NCBI GenBank assembly: GCA_002633005.1
Contig: NMRA01000001.1
Span: 1,896,938-1,960,937 of the forward strand
Length of the DNA: 64,000 nucleotides
DNA from: Phoronis australis
Lineage: Eukaryota > Phoronida > Phoronidae
Direction: 5' to 3'
Part shown: positions 41,401-52,100 of the stretch, one piece after another
How the letters are laid out: every line of letters begins with the position of its first letter
Numbering within the stretch: position 1 is the first letter of the stretch
The notes under the pieces: model-generated
The model's database searches: none
Told to the model about the DNA's origin: nothing
What the model saw: the letters and a program-made list of their open reading frames with translations, nothing else
Position numbers and translations under genes: made by a program

Positions 41401-44400
41401 AGGCCACACAATTTCAATAATGTTGGTTTTAGGCCACACAATTTCAATAATGTTGGTTTTAGGCCACACAATTTCAATGAAATTGACAAGTGAGCCTCTA
41501 CTGCAAGGTTCGAAAAAAACCTAACAAGTTCCGTAAGAATGACATTTGACAGGATTGTACAAGGTTATTTGATACAATATTCAGTTTCTGTTTAATGTTA
41601 TCATGTATGTAGACATACAAGACCAGGCTGGGTAATTTTGTAATAAACTGAACCATTCAGCTGAACCCATCAAGCTATGCATACTTTCTAACGTCCTGCG
41701 AATCGTCAACATCACATCTCCTGTTCATGTCATTCAAGACGCGTATTAAATCATTGACTTTGTTCAGTTAAAAATTACAAAGAAACGACAATCCACTTGC
41801 TGACTGCAAGATAACTAAGAATGCTTTCACCTTTCGCATCACTCTCCCTGGCCAAGGCTGATTGAATCAGTCTATTTCATTATTGGCATCTGACATTTTA
41901 AACACAGCATAAAAAATACATGGAAGAGATGTGTTAGTTTCCTAATTCACCAACTGTAGCAATATGACAAAAATTGTGATTCTTGCATGACACAAGAATC
42001 ATTCTGGCGCATGCATTTGACAATAATGAGTTACAAAGAACGCTTCACTTGTGTCAAGTGTGGTCACGACGAACAATGCCTAAAAATTTTTCAACAGCTC
42101 TTCTGGAATGTAAGGTAAGAATGACACGATTGGTTAATGGTGTATTCCCTGGAAACGAGACGGGCTCATTAATAAAATATAGCACATATATATGTATATG
42201 TATATCTACATGTACATGTATATTTTGGTAGTAGACCTTCTTTAATACATGTTTCATTGAAAAGTAAGCTGTTCTTGGCCTTAGATAGTTTGTTCAACAA
42301 AGTTTCGTATTGTCTACATAAATGTCTTTAGTCAGATGGCAGTTGAAATAGTAGATCACCGAGTGTAAGTGGAATCACAAACACAAATATATAAGTATAT
42401 ATAAAATAAAACACTGTGCAGAACATTTCATAGTAAAACACTTGCTGTACTTCGACTAAACTTCAGTCATCCAAGACAAATGAATTTAAAATTATAAACA
42501 AGAACAATGACTTTAAACACGAATATAAGGAAGCATATATAAGAGCGCAATTTCTTTCACAAGGAATTGTCATCGGAACTAAGCTACTATAAAATGTTGT
42601 AAAATTTAATGAAATACATAGGTATTACAAAACATGGACAGTATTTATGTAACAACAAGGTACGATGGAACCAAGTATCTTGGGAATTTATGTAAGGAGT
42701 TTCAATTTTTATTATTAAAGCTTCGACAATTTTCAGATGAAAGATATCCCGTTCGAAATACCTAACAATAGTATTGTCCACGTTGTCAGAACAGGACATT
42801 TTCTTTTTGTGGAGTGTTTGAAAGTGATCTTTAATGGAACCATTTTGCAGATGCATAGATAACAGGAGAGATAAAATTCAAGTTGTATAGCCAACATATC
42901 TTAAACAATCAGTGTTAGAACGAATACATTGAACAGATAAAACAATACGAAAGTTTGTTGAACAAACTATCTAAAACCAAGAACAGCTTACTTTTCAATG
43001 AAACATGTATATGTATTTCTATATGTATATGTATTTGTATACGTAATTGTATATGTATATGTATTTGTACATGAATTTGTTTATGTATATGTATTTGAAT
43101 ATGTAAATGTATTTGTATATGTACATGTATTTTGTAAATAGAGCTTTCAGTTTTCCCTACACGTATTCAAACATGGTGCTGCATCATGTTTGAAAAATTT
43201 TGCACCATGTTTGGAAGTCTTGAGCAATATTTGAAAAGCTCTGAGCCATGTTTGAAATCTAAAGCCACGTTTAAACAGCGTGGGTTTATATGATTCATAC
43301 GACAAGTGATTGAAATAGATTGCATGGTGGTATTTAATTCTAATCTGTTCTTTTGCTTTGTAAAACCAATAACAGCGTGTTCAGCAAGTGAAAGTATTGT
43401 GAAACTCTACCGTCGTTGTTTCTGAGATCAGTAGAAAAGAAAATTTGGATGCAAAAACTTGACGCACAAATTACAGGGCTTGGAATGAAAAAAAAAACAT
43501 TTCCAGGTGATGCATCATTCCACAATAAATAGGCTTATGTGGTAGAAATATTTTTGGTTGTAAAATTTAATAGAGACAAAAAAGAGCAAACTGGCAATCA
43601 AATAAGAAGAAATCGAAACCAAAAAAGAGGAAGACCTCTTAAAAGAGGAAAATTACAAGCCCTGAAATAATACCATGTTTCAATTTTTGAAAGAGAGAAC
43701 CATGCGCCTTCGGTTCACAGAATATGACACCTACCAATGAACAAGAGCCTTGCCTCCACTGTTACGAGCCTCATTAAGAAAGTTAGCACATGAGTCAAAA
43801 TGGCTGAGTAGGTCATCCAGTTCTGTATCACAGGCTTGTATCCACTTACATGTATAGATATCCTGGCCAAATAAAGCAATTTGTAATTCACATAAATAAC
43901 ATCTGAAAGAAGCCGTGGTTAGACAATAGACATTACAGTAACAAATTCTTCAATTTAGGAGAAAAACAATTGCTAAAATTGCCATATTTCTATTTTTCAG
44001 AGGCTTACCACATTGTTGCAAATGCTCAAAGTTTTACCAAGTAATGTTCGGTAATAGCTACGCCATACAAATCGTGCTAAAAGCAAAGTAATTTTCCAGA
44101 AAAATTGGTTTTATTGAGAAATTTACCAAAATGAAATTACACTTGTCCAACAAATTGTGTTCCAAACTGAAGAAATTTTACTGTAACGTTATTAAACAAA
44201 AATAAAGCCTGTAAATGTCTGTTGAAATTTGCACATGTTAGTTTTATCCAAACTGTAAACTCAATACACAGGCACACAAAATACCATTATTGCTATGCCC
44301 TATATTGGCATAAACTTTCACTTTCATTGGCCTGTTCACAAAACGGCAGAAAAAATCTGATAGTCACCAATGCTACTACCCCTACAGCATAGACAGCCCA

Positions 44401-44603
44401 CTGAGAAACATTTCCATTTCTACAAGAAGAAATGTCAAATTCCCATTCACTCACTCCCAACTACAAACCTGTGTACATTTCTTCAGTGGCCTATCATCCA
44501 CCGTCAATATGTGAGTCACTCCAAGAGCCTTCAACTCATCTCCTCGTTTAGTAACATCCTTCAGGCACCCCAGGTACAGGCCTTCAACAAGTTTCACTGG
44601 CAT
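38450..44603 (-). CDS. DUSP12: Dual-specificity phosphatase 12 (DUSP12 / YVH1)
   Basis: Six minus-strand exons, 44603-44469, 43862-43735, 41185-41072, 39875-39754, 39523-39237 and 38620-38450, join in phase to 318 residues (vertebrate DUSP12 about 340). The N-terminus (VEGLYLGC, then LTVDD) is the start of a dual-specificity phosphatase domain. The active-site loop HCRHGVSRS spans the exon 2/3 junction, Cys88 and Arg94 forming the CX5R signature; Asp57 is the likely general acid. The C-terminus is the zinc-binding domain that defines this subfamily (KCRRC at 195-199; CPKC, CPCG and WVTPAFHI in the last exon). Yeast Yvh1 acts in late 60S ribosome maturation through this zinc domain. An in-frame TAA lies 21 nt upstream of the start. 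The gene begins 87 bp after the COA6 stop on the same strand. Introns 2 and 3 carry several repeats. Confidence 0.95.
39894..39952 (+). repeat. 15-bp minisatellite next to a DUSP12 splice acceptor
   Basis: About four tandem copies of ACATAATACAATACA, starting fewer than 20 bp from the acceptor site of DUSP12 exon 4 (exon edge at 39875). The array therefore occupies the branch-point region of that intron. Confidence 0.85.
41322..41478 (+). repeat. 30-bp minisatellite, five copies
   Basis: Five nearly identical 30-bp units (TTCAATAATGTTGG..CACACAA) in DUSP12 intron 2. Because 30 is divisible by three, an open frame runs through on both strands with a ten-residue repeat; these frames are by-products. 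One unit differs by a single A-to-G change, so the array is young. Confidence 0.95.
42245..43007 (-). mobile_element. Decayed Penelope-like element (second lineage), with inverted ends
   Basis: On the minus strand a GIY-YIG endonuclease remnant reads LRYVGYTT, then after a stop and a short gap HLQNGSIKDHF and FHLKIVEALIIKIETPYIN. That is the usual C-terminal course of Penelope-like endonucleases. It differs from the fragment at 58288-59106, so a second lineage is likely. The fragment is bounded by inverted copies of about 70 bp (42245-42317 and 42935-43007), each containing TTCAACAAACT and ACAGCTTACTTTTCAATG or their complements. TATATG-rich simple sequence lies outside both ends. Located in DUSP12 intron 2. 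Confidence 0.65.
43005..43135 (+). repeat. TATATGTATTTG simple repeat
   Basis: Imperfect array of TATATG and TATTTG hexamers, abutting the right end of the Penelope-like fragment. A shorter related stretch lies at 42183-42227, outside its left end. Confidence 0.85.
43166..43410 (+). repeat. Dispersed repeat, partner at 31123-31350
   Basis: Direct copy of the 31.1-kb repeat with an almost unchanged first 50 bp (ATTCAAACATGGTGCTGCAT) and a more diverged second half. Located in DUSP12 intron 2. Confidence 0.7.
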
Positions 44604-44665
44604 GCTGAGCCGGAATAAGAATTACACCGTATAATAAACTTAACGTCCAATAATTGAAATCAGTC

Positions 44666-44671
44666 TTTATT
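44666..44671 (-). terminator. COA6 polyadenylation signal
   Basis: AATAAA on the minus strand, 20 nt after the COA6 stop codon at 44691-44693. It gives a very short 3' UTR. Cleavage would fall at about 44640-44655, only some 40-50 nt before the DUSP12 start codon. Confidence 0.7.
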
Positions 44672-44690
44672 AGTAAAAACTGGCAACACT

Positions 44691-47382
44691 CTAAGCTTGG
44701 GCCTTTTCTTGGTCCACTTTGGTGTAAACAGGCTTGATCTTCTCTTTGAACTCTTTCAAAGCATGCTGCCTATCAAAATACTTTACCTGGAAAATGACAA
44801 AGATTTTCGTTCTCATACAAGCTAATTTCAAAGGCTTTTGTATTGGGAAGTTAAAAAGGTGGTTGAGCATGGGCGATTAAAAATTCTTTGATATGAGTGG
44901 TACATATACAATCGACTGTCAGCCACAGGTATGCAAATTGCGCGAGTATTAGGAGTTATATATTCATACTTGGATGGTATTAAAAACCTAAAAGTCTTGA
45001 GTGCACTTATGGTGAAAGGCGCTTTACCAAACATGACCGTTCAAAAGTATATTTAGTCAAGCGTGGGTGTTAACCTGGAGGACAATGGTAAGATAAATCA
45101 ACATGGAATGACCAAAGTCACCTTCTACAAAGTGATGATAAGAAACATAAATAACACTCAAATTGTATGTATTTAAAAAGCAGATACAAGAAAATGATAA
45201 TTCTCCACTTATTTTGCACAAATAATAGAATTGTGACTGTCTTTTTTCATAGTCTGATTACTTGACTGTGAATCATGGTAAATTCACCAGAAGTTGTTTT
45301 AAGACATCTAAACAGAACAATCCATAGTACCGTAGTAACAGAAATAACCTAGTACACAATATTCTCTAATATACATACATCAGAGATGATAGTAATGAAT
45401 CATCATTTGGAAAGCTACTATAAGAGAAAATTTGCTCCTTCACTTTGAATTTAGAAGGTAAAAAGTTATATTTGTACCAAGACAAATACTTGAGGAATTG
45501 CAAATTTTCTAAAAACTGCTTTGTTTTGTTACAAAATATGGGACAACAATAAAAACTATCATTCTGTACTTCACAGATGAAAAGCCTACAACCTTCCTCA
45601 GTTTCTTGAATTACCACTAAATGCCGACATTACAGTTCTATAATTAGAATTAGTGCATCACAAAACTGGTCAAATTCTAACACAGAACTACATAACAAGG
45701 GCAACGCGTAGCGTTAAAATGCGCTCACGGCTGCACCGCAAACGGCGTGCTTCTAGGGGTGTTGATTTGTATCATAAAAAATGGTCATTAGACGGCACGG
45801 AATACATTGGACCCACCCAAAATGGGAAGGTGCCGTCAACCAAATTTTATGAAAATCCGCCAAAGAATTCCTCAGATACAAAGGCAAACATAAAGAAAAA
45901 CAAACTGCCATCAGGAACCACAGCAGTAGTCGAATCCGTCCATCTGCCGTCAAGTTAATAGCGGGTAACGAGTGGGAGTGCTGCCTAAGGGCTATATGTG
46001 AAATCAATAACTGGTCACGTGACTACATAGGTGCAGACGAAAAATCTAGTAGTCACTATGAAAAATGGCTATGACCACGTGGAAGCCATCTTTACAATAT
46101 TGCATAGTTAACAAAAACATTATATATACTTCCAAAATTCCTCAAGCAGGGAGGTAGGTTAGCCGAGCAGCAGCGGTGAAAATAAATCATCCCTTGTGAC
46201 AGTGGGCCTGTAGAAGGTCTCAAAGCAATGCATCGACCTTTCTGTCCCAGTTTATCACAAAATTCAAACATGACTTTTCTACGTCTGTAACCATTAGTAA
46301 CCTTACTGAGTGGACAGAAAAAATGGCAGTGAGATAATTGAAAATTCTTGCTTCGATTTTTCTTTTCGAATTTTCAGTCACAGCATCAGAAGTTGTATGA
46401 GTTGTTTTTTGTAAAAAAACTGCAAAATTTCATGGGGTTTTGGAGATAAAGCAGCAGATGACAGCCGGACGGACAGGGATGATGGCATAATGCACTCACG
46501 TGTAAACATGTGGGCACATGAAAAGGCATTACAACGTAAAATCACAAACCCAACTCTTGGGACAAAATTCTTCATATTTGTCTCTGAATTCTTTGCACTC
46601 GGCAGAATCCTCCTTATTGACATCCGCACACTGAAAGAAGCGATCTCGAGCTGTATAGCATTTTTCACGAGCATTCTTTAGTGGTGGAGACGACATTTTT
46701 TCAGAAGCATTCCACTGCAACAAAAAGTGAACTTAAGTCTCTGTGCCACAAGAACAATATTTTCAAAAAGAAAATGAACAAGCTAGGAAAAATGGTATAC
46801 TTTCATAGACCCAGAAAACAAGTTCAATCCAAAGTCCAACTTCAACTCTACAACATCCCCACAAAGTAATGCAATAAAATGTGTGTAAAGCTGAGTGCCT
46901 GGGGTTTTAGGGAACATTTTTGTACTTTGACCACGAATTTGTTGCGAACTCGCCGGAGCAGGACACCGTGAATGGTATTAGAAGAACAATTGCTAATGGT
47001 TTGTTGAAACCCTGTTTTGTATAAATTTATTGAGTTTCGTGTTTGATATGGACGGCTGAAGTGAAGCACCCATGGAATTCCTTGTCAAGAGTGTCATACC
47101 TTGTAGTATTATATATAGTGTATTGGGGATGATCAAAAGCTGAGGACGCCTGTGCCACATCCGGTCTTTAGCTCTTCATTTTGATAGAAGTTTTACAGCG
47201 AGGTGACGAGCAGAACTACACAGAAATAACACATAGCCAGGGTAGTTCTGCTCGTCAACTCGCTGTGAAACCTGTATCTGCATGTAGAGCTAAAGACCCG
47301 ACAGGGTGCATGCAAAATCTGGGAATCAAATAACACTCACCTTGCCCGTTAAACCGTTGGAAAACAATCTAATAAATTTCAT
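44691..47382 (-). CDS. COA6: Cytochrome c oxidase assembly factor 6 homologue
   Basis: Minus-strand exons 46714-46550 and 44786-44691 are certain. They encode the twin-Cys fold CX9C (CYTARDRFFQC) and CX10C (CKEFRDKYEEFC), followed by SWVKYFDRQHALKEFKEK across the junction, closely matching COA6. COA6 acts in the mitochondrial intermembrane space in copper delivery to cytochrome c oxidase subunit 2. Starting at the internal ATG 46696 gives 80 residues, the usual length. However, that exon begins at a good acceptor (TTTTTGTTGCAG), so an upstream exon must exist. I propose 47382-47341: its ATG opens MKFIRLFSNGLTGK, ends at AAG followed by GTGAGT, and joins in frame, giving 100 residues with a basic N-terminal extension. 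A diverged duplicate of this first exon lies at about 48098-48150. The second intron holds a dispersed repeat. Confidence 0.85.
45691..45960 (+). repeat. Truncated copy of the element seen at 29700-30944
   Basis: Starts with AACAAGGGCAACGCGTAGCG, the terminal block of the 29.7-kb array in the opposite orientation, followed by the GTGCTTCTAGGG and TCATAAAAAATGG blocks, then part of one tandem unit (ACTGCCATCAGGAACCACAG). Located in the COA6 last intron. Confidence 0.7.
47160..47302. repeat. Imperfect inverted repeat of about 60-bp arms at the edge of the duplicated block
   Basis: Arms 47160-47219 and about 47243-47302 share TCTTTAGCTCT and an ACAGCGAG(G/T)TGACGAGCAGAACTAC block in inverted order, with a loop of about 22 nt. 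The right arm is the start of the duplicated segment at 47235, so the left arm is a third, inverted copy of that segment's edge. Confidence 0.75.
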
Positions 47383-47812
47383 TTTCTTGCGTAATCCCCC
47401 ACCTTTTCTAACAAAGAAAAGTTATGTTGTCGTATTGAAAACAGTACGCTCGTGACACACGTACACACCATTTCCTAAATTTTTTCGGGAAATGATGATA
47501 GCTTGGCAGCAGCAAAATTACTTCTGAAATTCGGTTTTTCAGTGTCAAAATTCTAAAAACTTGCAACTTATAATGAAGTGAAACCAGTTCCGATAATTTG
47601 TTGTGACATGTACGTAACCTCGTGAAAGAACAACTGTTGAGTGAAGAATATGCGAAAAAAGAAATTGGCCAATAGGCGACACAATATTTCATGGCGCCGA
47701 AAGTTGTCGCTAAAGATCGCTCCACAACTTCAGCAGTCATTTTTTCCAACACCATTAAGTAATCTAGCTTACTCAAGGAAGACTGTAGTTTTTAATGACA
47801 CTAATTTTGGGT
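47235..47812. repeat. Direct segmental duplication, copy 1 (contains COA6 exon 1)
   Basis: About 580 bp, beginning AGCCAGGGTAGTTCTGC and ending near TTTTTAATGACACTAATTTT, repeated with many substitutions and small indels at 47993-48590. It contains the proposed first COA6 exon with its GT donor and a CCAAT box. Between the two copies (47813-47992) is unique sequence. Confidence 0.85.
47664..47673. promoter_or_regulatory. Palindromic CCAAT box, probable COA6 promoter
   Basis: ATTGGCCAAT reads as CCAAT on both strands, about 280 bp upstream of the proposed COA6 start codon. In the second copy of the duplication the plus-strand CCAAT survives at 48441-48445 while the palindrome is lost. NF-Y binding is an inference from the consensus. 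Confidence 0.4.
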
Positions 47813-47992
47813 CAGATTTTATCTTACCACTTTTTGACCCACATCTGCGCAAAGCTGTATGTTTAGTATACAGTTTTTTGTACCAAGGCTAGCTATTGCC
47901 TAGCCAGCCAGCTAGCAGTATGGAGACTGATGTCAAAATACAGCTAGGTACCACTGTGTGTATTTCTTCAGTAGACCCCAAAATTGCACACA

Positions 47993-48590
47993 GCCAGGGT
48001 AGTTCTGCGCGTCACCTCGCTGTGAAACTTGCATCAACATGTAAAGCTAGAGACCAGACGGGGTGCATGCAAAATCTGGGAATCAACCGACACTCACCTT
48101 GCACGTTACAGCCGTTTAAGTAAAAAACAATGCAATAAATGTCATTTTCTTGCGTAACTCTCCGCCTTTTCTAACAATGAAAAGTATGTAGTCGTTTTGA
48201 AAACAGTACGCTTGTGTCACGCGCACTCGCCATATCCTAAATTTTTGCGACATCTCTCGGGAGATGATGATAGTTTGGCAGCAGCAAAATTTCTTCTGAA
48301 ATTCGGTTGTTTGATATCAAAATTCTATAAAAACTTGGAATGAAATGAAACCAATTCCAATAATTTGTAGTGACGTGTACGCAACCTCGTGAAAGAAAAC
48401 AGTTGATTGAAGAATCGGTGAAAAAGGGAAAGTTAACTGGCCAATAGGTGATGCAATATTTCATGGCGCTGAAAGCTGTCGCTAAAGATCGCTCCACAAC
48501 TTTAGCAGCAGAATAATGGTACAACGCCATTTTTTCCAACACCTTTAAATACTTCAGACTGTAGTTTTTAATGATACTAATTTTAGCCAA
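47993..48590. repeat. Direct segmental duplication, copy 2 (decayed or alternative COA6 exon 1)
   Basis: Counterpart of 47235-47812. The donor AAG followed by GTGAGT is kept (exon edge 48098), but the frame from the equivalent ATG runs MTFIALFFT and stops, so this copy cannot encode the extension. Spliced to COA6 exon 2 it could only give the short form from ATG 46696. The region from 48591 to 49051 holds no gene. Confidence 0.8.
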
Positions 48591-49051
48591 GGCTGCAAGT
48601 GCAAACCACAACTCCACAAGCACAAGCAAGCTGATCACAACAGATAGCACCACTTGGGTGTTTTCTTATACATTTAGTCTATACATTCCAACACCATACT
48701 TACACTTGAAATTCGTAGAGCTTCAGTCAGACCATACAATGTATCTCAGATACGTAGACCTACTTGCAAAAAAATACAGATCAACAACGTTCTAAGCACG
48801 AGAAACGAAAACGGAAGTGACCGTAGTGCAGTCTATTTTTATAAATGCGCACAAAATGAGTAACAAAATAATTATGAATTATTTAACAAAAATCATAATA
48901 TTCATCAATTAAATGTTATTGTTTTCAAAAAATATAAGACTTTTGGTACGTTGAAAGCTATGAAATTTTACAGAAAGCGAATAATCAAAAACCCAGTTTG
49001 AACGCATAAATATTTCCATAGCAATTTCACATGCGCGGACTATTTTGAAAA

Positions 49052-49153
49052 ATGGCGACTTACTGGGAAGTGCCCTGCTCATTTAAAACAGAATGTGTTA
49101 TTTCGTGGATAGCTTTTTCCCAGCCAGTGGAATTGTTTCAAAGTCTCATTTGA
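49052..49153 (+). CDS. Upstream open reading frame of NAA30, 33 codons
   Basis: ATG in a strong context (A at -3, G at +4), closed by TGA 44 nt before the NAA30 start. The motif AAAAATGGCGAC also fits the YY1 site often found at housekeeping transcription starts, so this ATG may mark the promoter rather than be translated. No similarity to a known peptide. Confidence 0.3.
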   Translation: MATYWEVPCSFKTECVISWIAFSQPVELFQSLI

Positions 49154-49196
49154 TGAAGCAGTCGGCGTGTTCACCGTAAGCCCCTAATTACCAATC

Positions 49197-52100
49197 ATGG
49201 ACATTGCTCATATGTCGTCTGATCTCGGAAATACTGAGCCATCTGTAGGTTCGTTGCCGTTAAATGTTGCACAGACAACCATATCGAAGTCATCAGTTGA
49301 AGGCAATGGCGTCATGCCAAACGGCTGTGTGAAAATTTTACCCAATAATGACAAAAGCTATAAAGACAATGACTACCGAGATGTGGACCAGTGTTGCAAA
49401 ACAAGCGATTTATGCAAAGATAAAACAAGTGGATGTGTAAATCAATCACTACTGGTGGACAGTGCCAGTGGTTGTGGGGATGATCATGAACACAAGTTAA
49501 AAGATGATATTGAGGAACTGACTAGTTGTATATCCAACACCAAAGTAACTGATGAAGTGATTACAGAGGCTGGCCAATCTTCAACAGATGAGGAGTGTGG
49601 CATTAGATACGCTGTTTATGTGTCGGAGCTACAGATGCCTGATATCATAAGACTGATTACTAAAGACTTATCAGAGCCATATTCAATATACACATACAGA
49701 TATTTTATACATAATTGGCCAAAATTATGTTATTTGGTAGGTCCTAGTGAGGTCCGCAGGTGCAATGATTCCCACAACTCTAGTTTCAGTTGCTAACTTC
49801 ATGTATGACCCTAGAAAAAGTGCAAATTTGGCTGTGAAACATATCTCAGAAATAGCAGACTAGATTTATATGAACCCTCACTTTTGCACAAGGGGTTGTC
49901 AAAATATAATACTTATATGATTTTCATGAAAAAAGTCAAAGGTCTGATGAAACAAAATTGATGATTTAGAAAAATGTAACCGCTTTTTTCCTTTCTTCAT
50001 TCAGATTCATGTGAACCAGAATTTGATTACTGTGAACCATTGTTTAGCTATCAGCGCATAGGCGGATTTAGGGGGGGGGGGCCCAGAGGGCCCGGGTCCC
50101 CCCCCNNNNNNNNNNNNNNNNNNNNNNNNNNNNNNNNNNNNNNNNNNNNNNNNNNNNNNNNNNNNNNNNNNNNNNNNNNNNNNNNNNNNNNNNNNNNNNN
50201 NNNNNNNNNNNNNNNNNNNNNNNNNNNNNNNNNNNNNNNNNNNNNNNNNNNNNNNNNNNNNNNNNNNNNNNNNNNNNNNNNNNNNNNNNNNNNNNNNNNN
50301 NNNNNNNNNNNNNNNNNNNNNNNNNNNNNNNNNNNNNNNNNNNNNNNNNNNNNNNNNNNNNNNNNNNNNNNNNNNNNNNNNNNNNNNNNNNNNNNNNNNN
50401 NNNNNNNNNNNNNNNNNNNNNNNNNNNNNNNNNNNNNNNNNNNNNNNNNNNNNNNNNNNNNNNNNNNNNNNNNNNNNNNNNNNNNNNNNNNNNNNNNNNN
50501 NNNNNNNNNNNNNNNNNNNNNNNNNNNNNNNNNNNNNNNNNNNNNNNNNNNNNNNNNNNNNNNNNNNNNNNNNNNNNNNNNNNNNNNNNNNNNNNNNNNN
50601 NNNNNNNNNNNNNNNNNNNNNNNNNNNNNNNNNNNNNNNNNNNNNNNNNNNNNNNNNNNNNNNNNNNNNNNNNNNNNNNNNNNNNNNNNNNNNNNNNNNN
50701 NNNNNNNNNNNNNNNNNNNNNNNNNNNNNNNNNNNNNNNNNNNNNNNNNNNNNNNNNNNNNNNNNNNNNNNNNNNNNNNNNNNNNNNNNNNNNNNNNNNN
50801 NNNNCCGACCTCCCCCCATTCGGTGCTATGGGCATCTACAATCGTGGTTCAGTTTGCGCAAATGTTTACAGCCGGACAAAAATGTTGGGCCCCCCCTTGT
50901 GATATCCTAGATCCGCCACTGCAGCGTACCTTTCTTTTTGCTCAATTTTTACAAAAGAAATGCGGTTACGAAATCCAATTAATGACATGTTGGTAATAAG
51001 TCAAAAATTTAATTCTGCATGCTTTGTACTGTAAGAAAATGTGTTCTTTCATTGAGTTGATAACTATAGTTTCCTTTATATAGATACTCAGATTTTTGGA
51101 CATGGTCCTACATAACCTTGAAGTCATTAAAACTATACTAAACGTACTACAAAACAGTTAACTGACAACTAAACCTTAACTACTAAGTTTATAGCTAAAG
51201 TCAGTCGCATGCCCACAAACGTCTGTTTTTGTGCGCAAAATACATTTCCGGGCTGATCAAGGATTTTAATTAATAGCACTTTAAAGAATATTTCAAGAAA
51301 TGTTACCTTGCTAAAACAGTTTTAAACAGTGGAACGTTAGTTATTTTTACTCGGCACTGCGACTGCAAGATTTTTCAAAATGGTTTACTAAAATTCGAAA
51401 TCATTAGGTCTATGCCATTCTATTAATTCTTTGAGTATAAAAACTGGTTCTAATAATTAATTAAAAACACAATTTCAAAAGCAAGCTGGGAGTTCTTGAT
51501 GCGGCGACTGTTTAGTGTAGGTCCAGAAGAGATAGTGCATAAGTTTACTCTACTTTGAACGTTTACTGATTGAAATGCACATTCTCCAAGATGGTTTCAT
51601 GTCATCTAATTCCAAGTTTTCCTTGTGTAAAGTTAAGTTGTGACTTATGTGGAATTATTTGATTCGAGTTGAGACCAGTCTTTGTATATTTTGTTGATTT
51701 TACTCCTTGGAAAACCAGGATCTTTAAGCGATTGTCATATTCTTATAGGTTGACGAACACATTTAGTGTTTAAATCTGGTATAACATCTGTCTTCCGTCA
51801 AAAACTAACTTTTGATTTAGACCTCTTGCGCTTACAAAACTGACCTGTGCTTGCTCCTCATTCAGGCAAGTGATTTCTAAGCTTAAAAGATGTGATACTT
51901 CATTGTTGAATGAGATCATGTGTGCGACGCTAAGTACTGCTGCAACACACCAGTCGTGATACTGTACTCACTCTCTTCCTGTTGCAAAGCAACAGCTTTG
52001 ATACTGTTCCTACTCTCTAGCAGCAAGGAATTTCCTAAGCCCAAAAATATTTAGTTTGAGAAAGGAACGCGTTCAGACCAGCTTTTATTCATAAGTTGTT

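Noticed and set aside
41288-41524. Open frame with a ten-residue repeat
   Set aside because: Created by a 30-bp minisatellite in an intron; frames stay open on both strands only because the unit is divisible by three.
47408-48653. Similar minus-strand open frames in the two copies of the duplicated block, suggesting a duplicated gene
   Set aside because: The similarity passes through frame-shifting indels in the middle and matches no family, so it reflects DNA duplication and not protein conservation.
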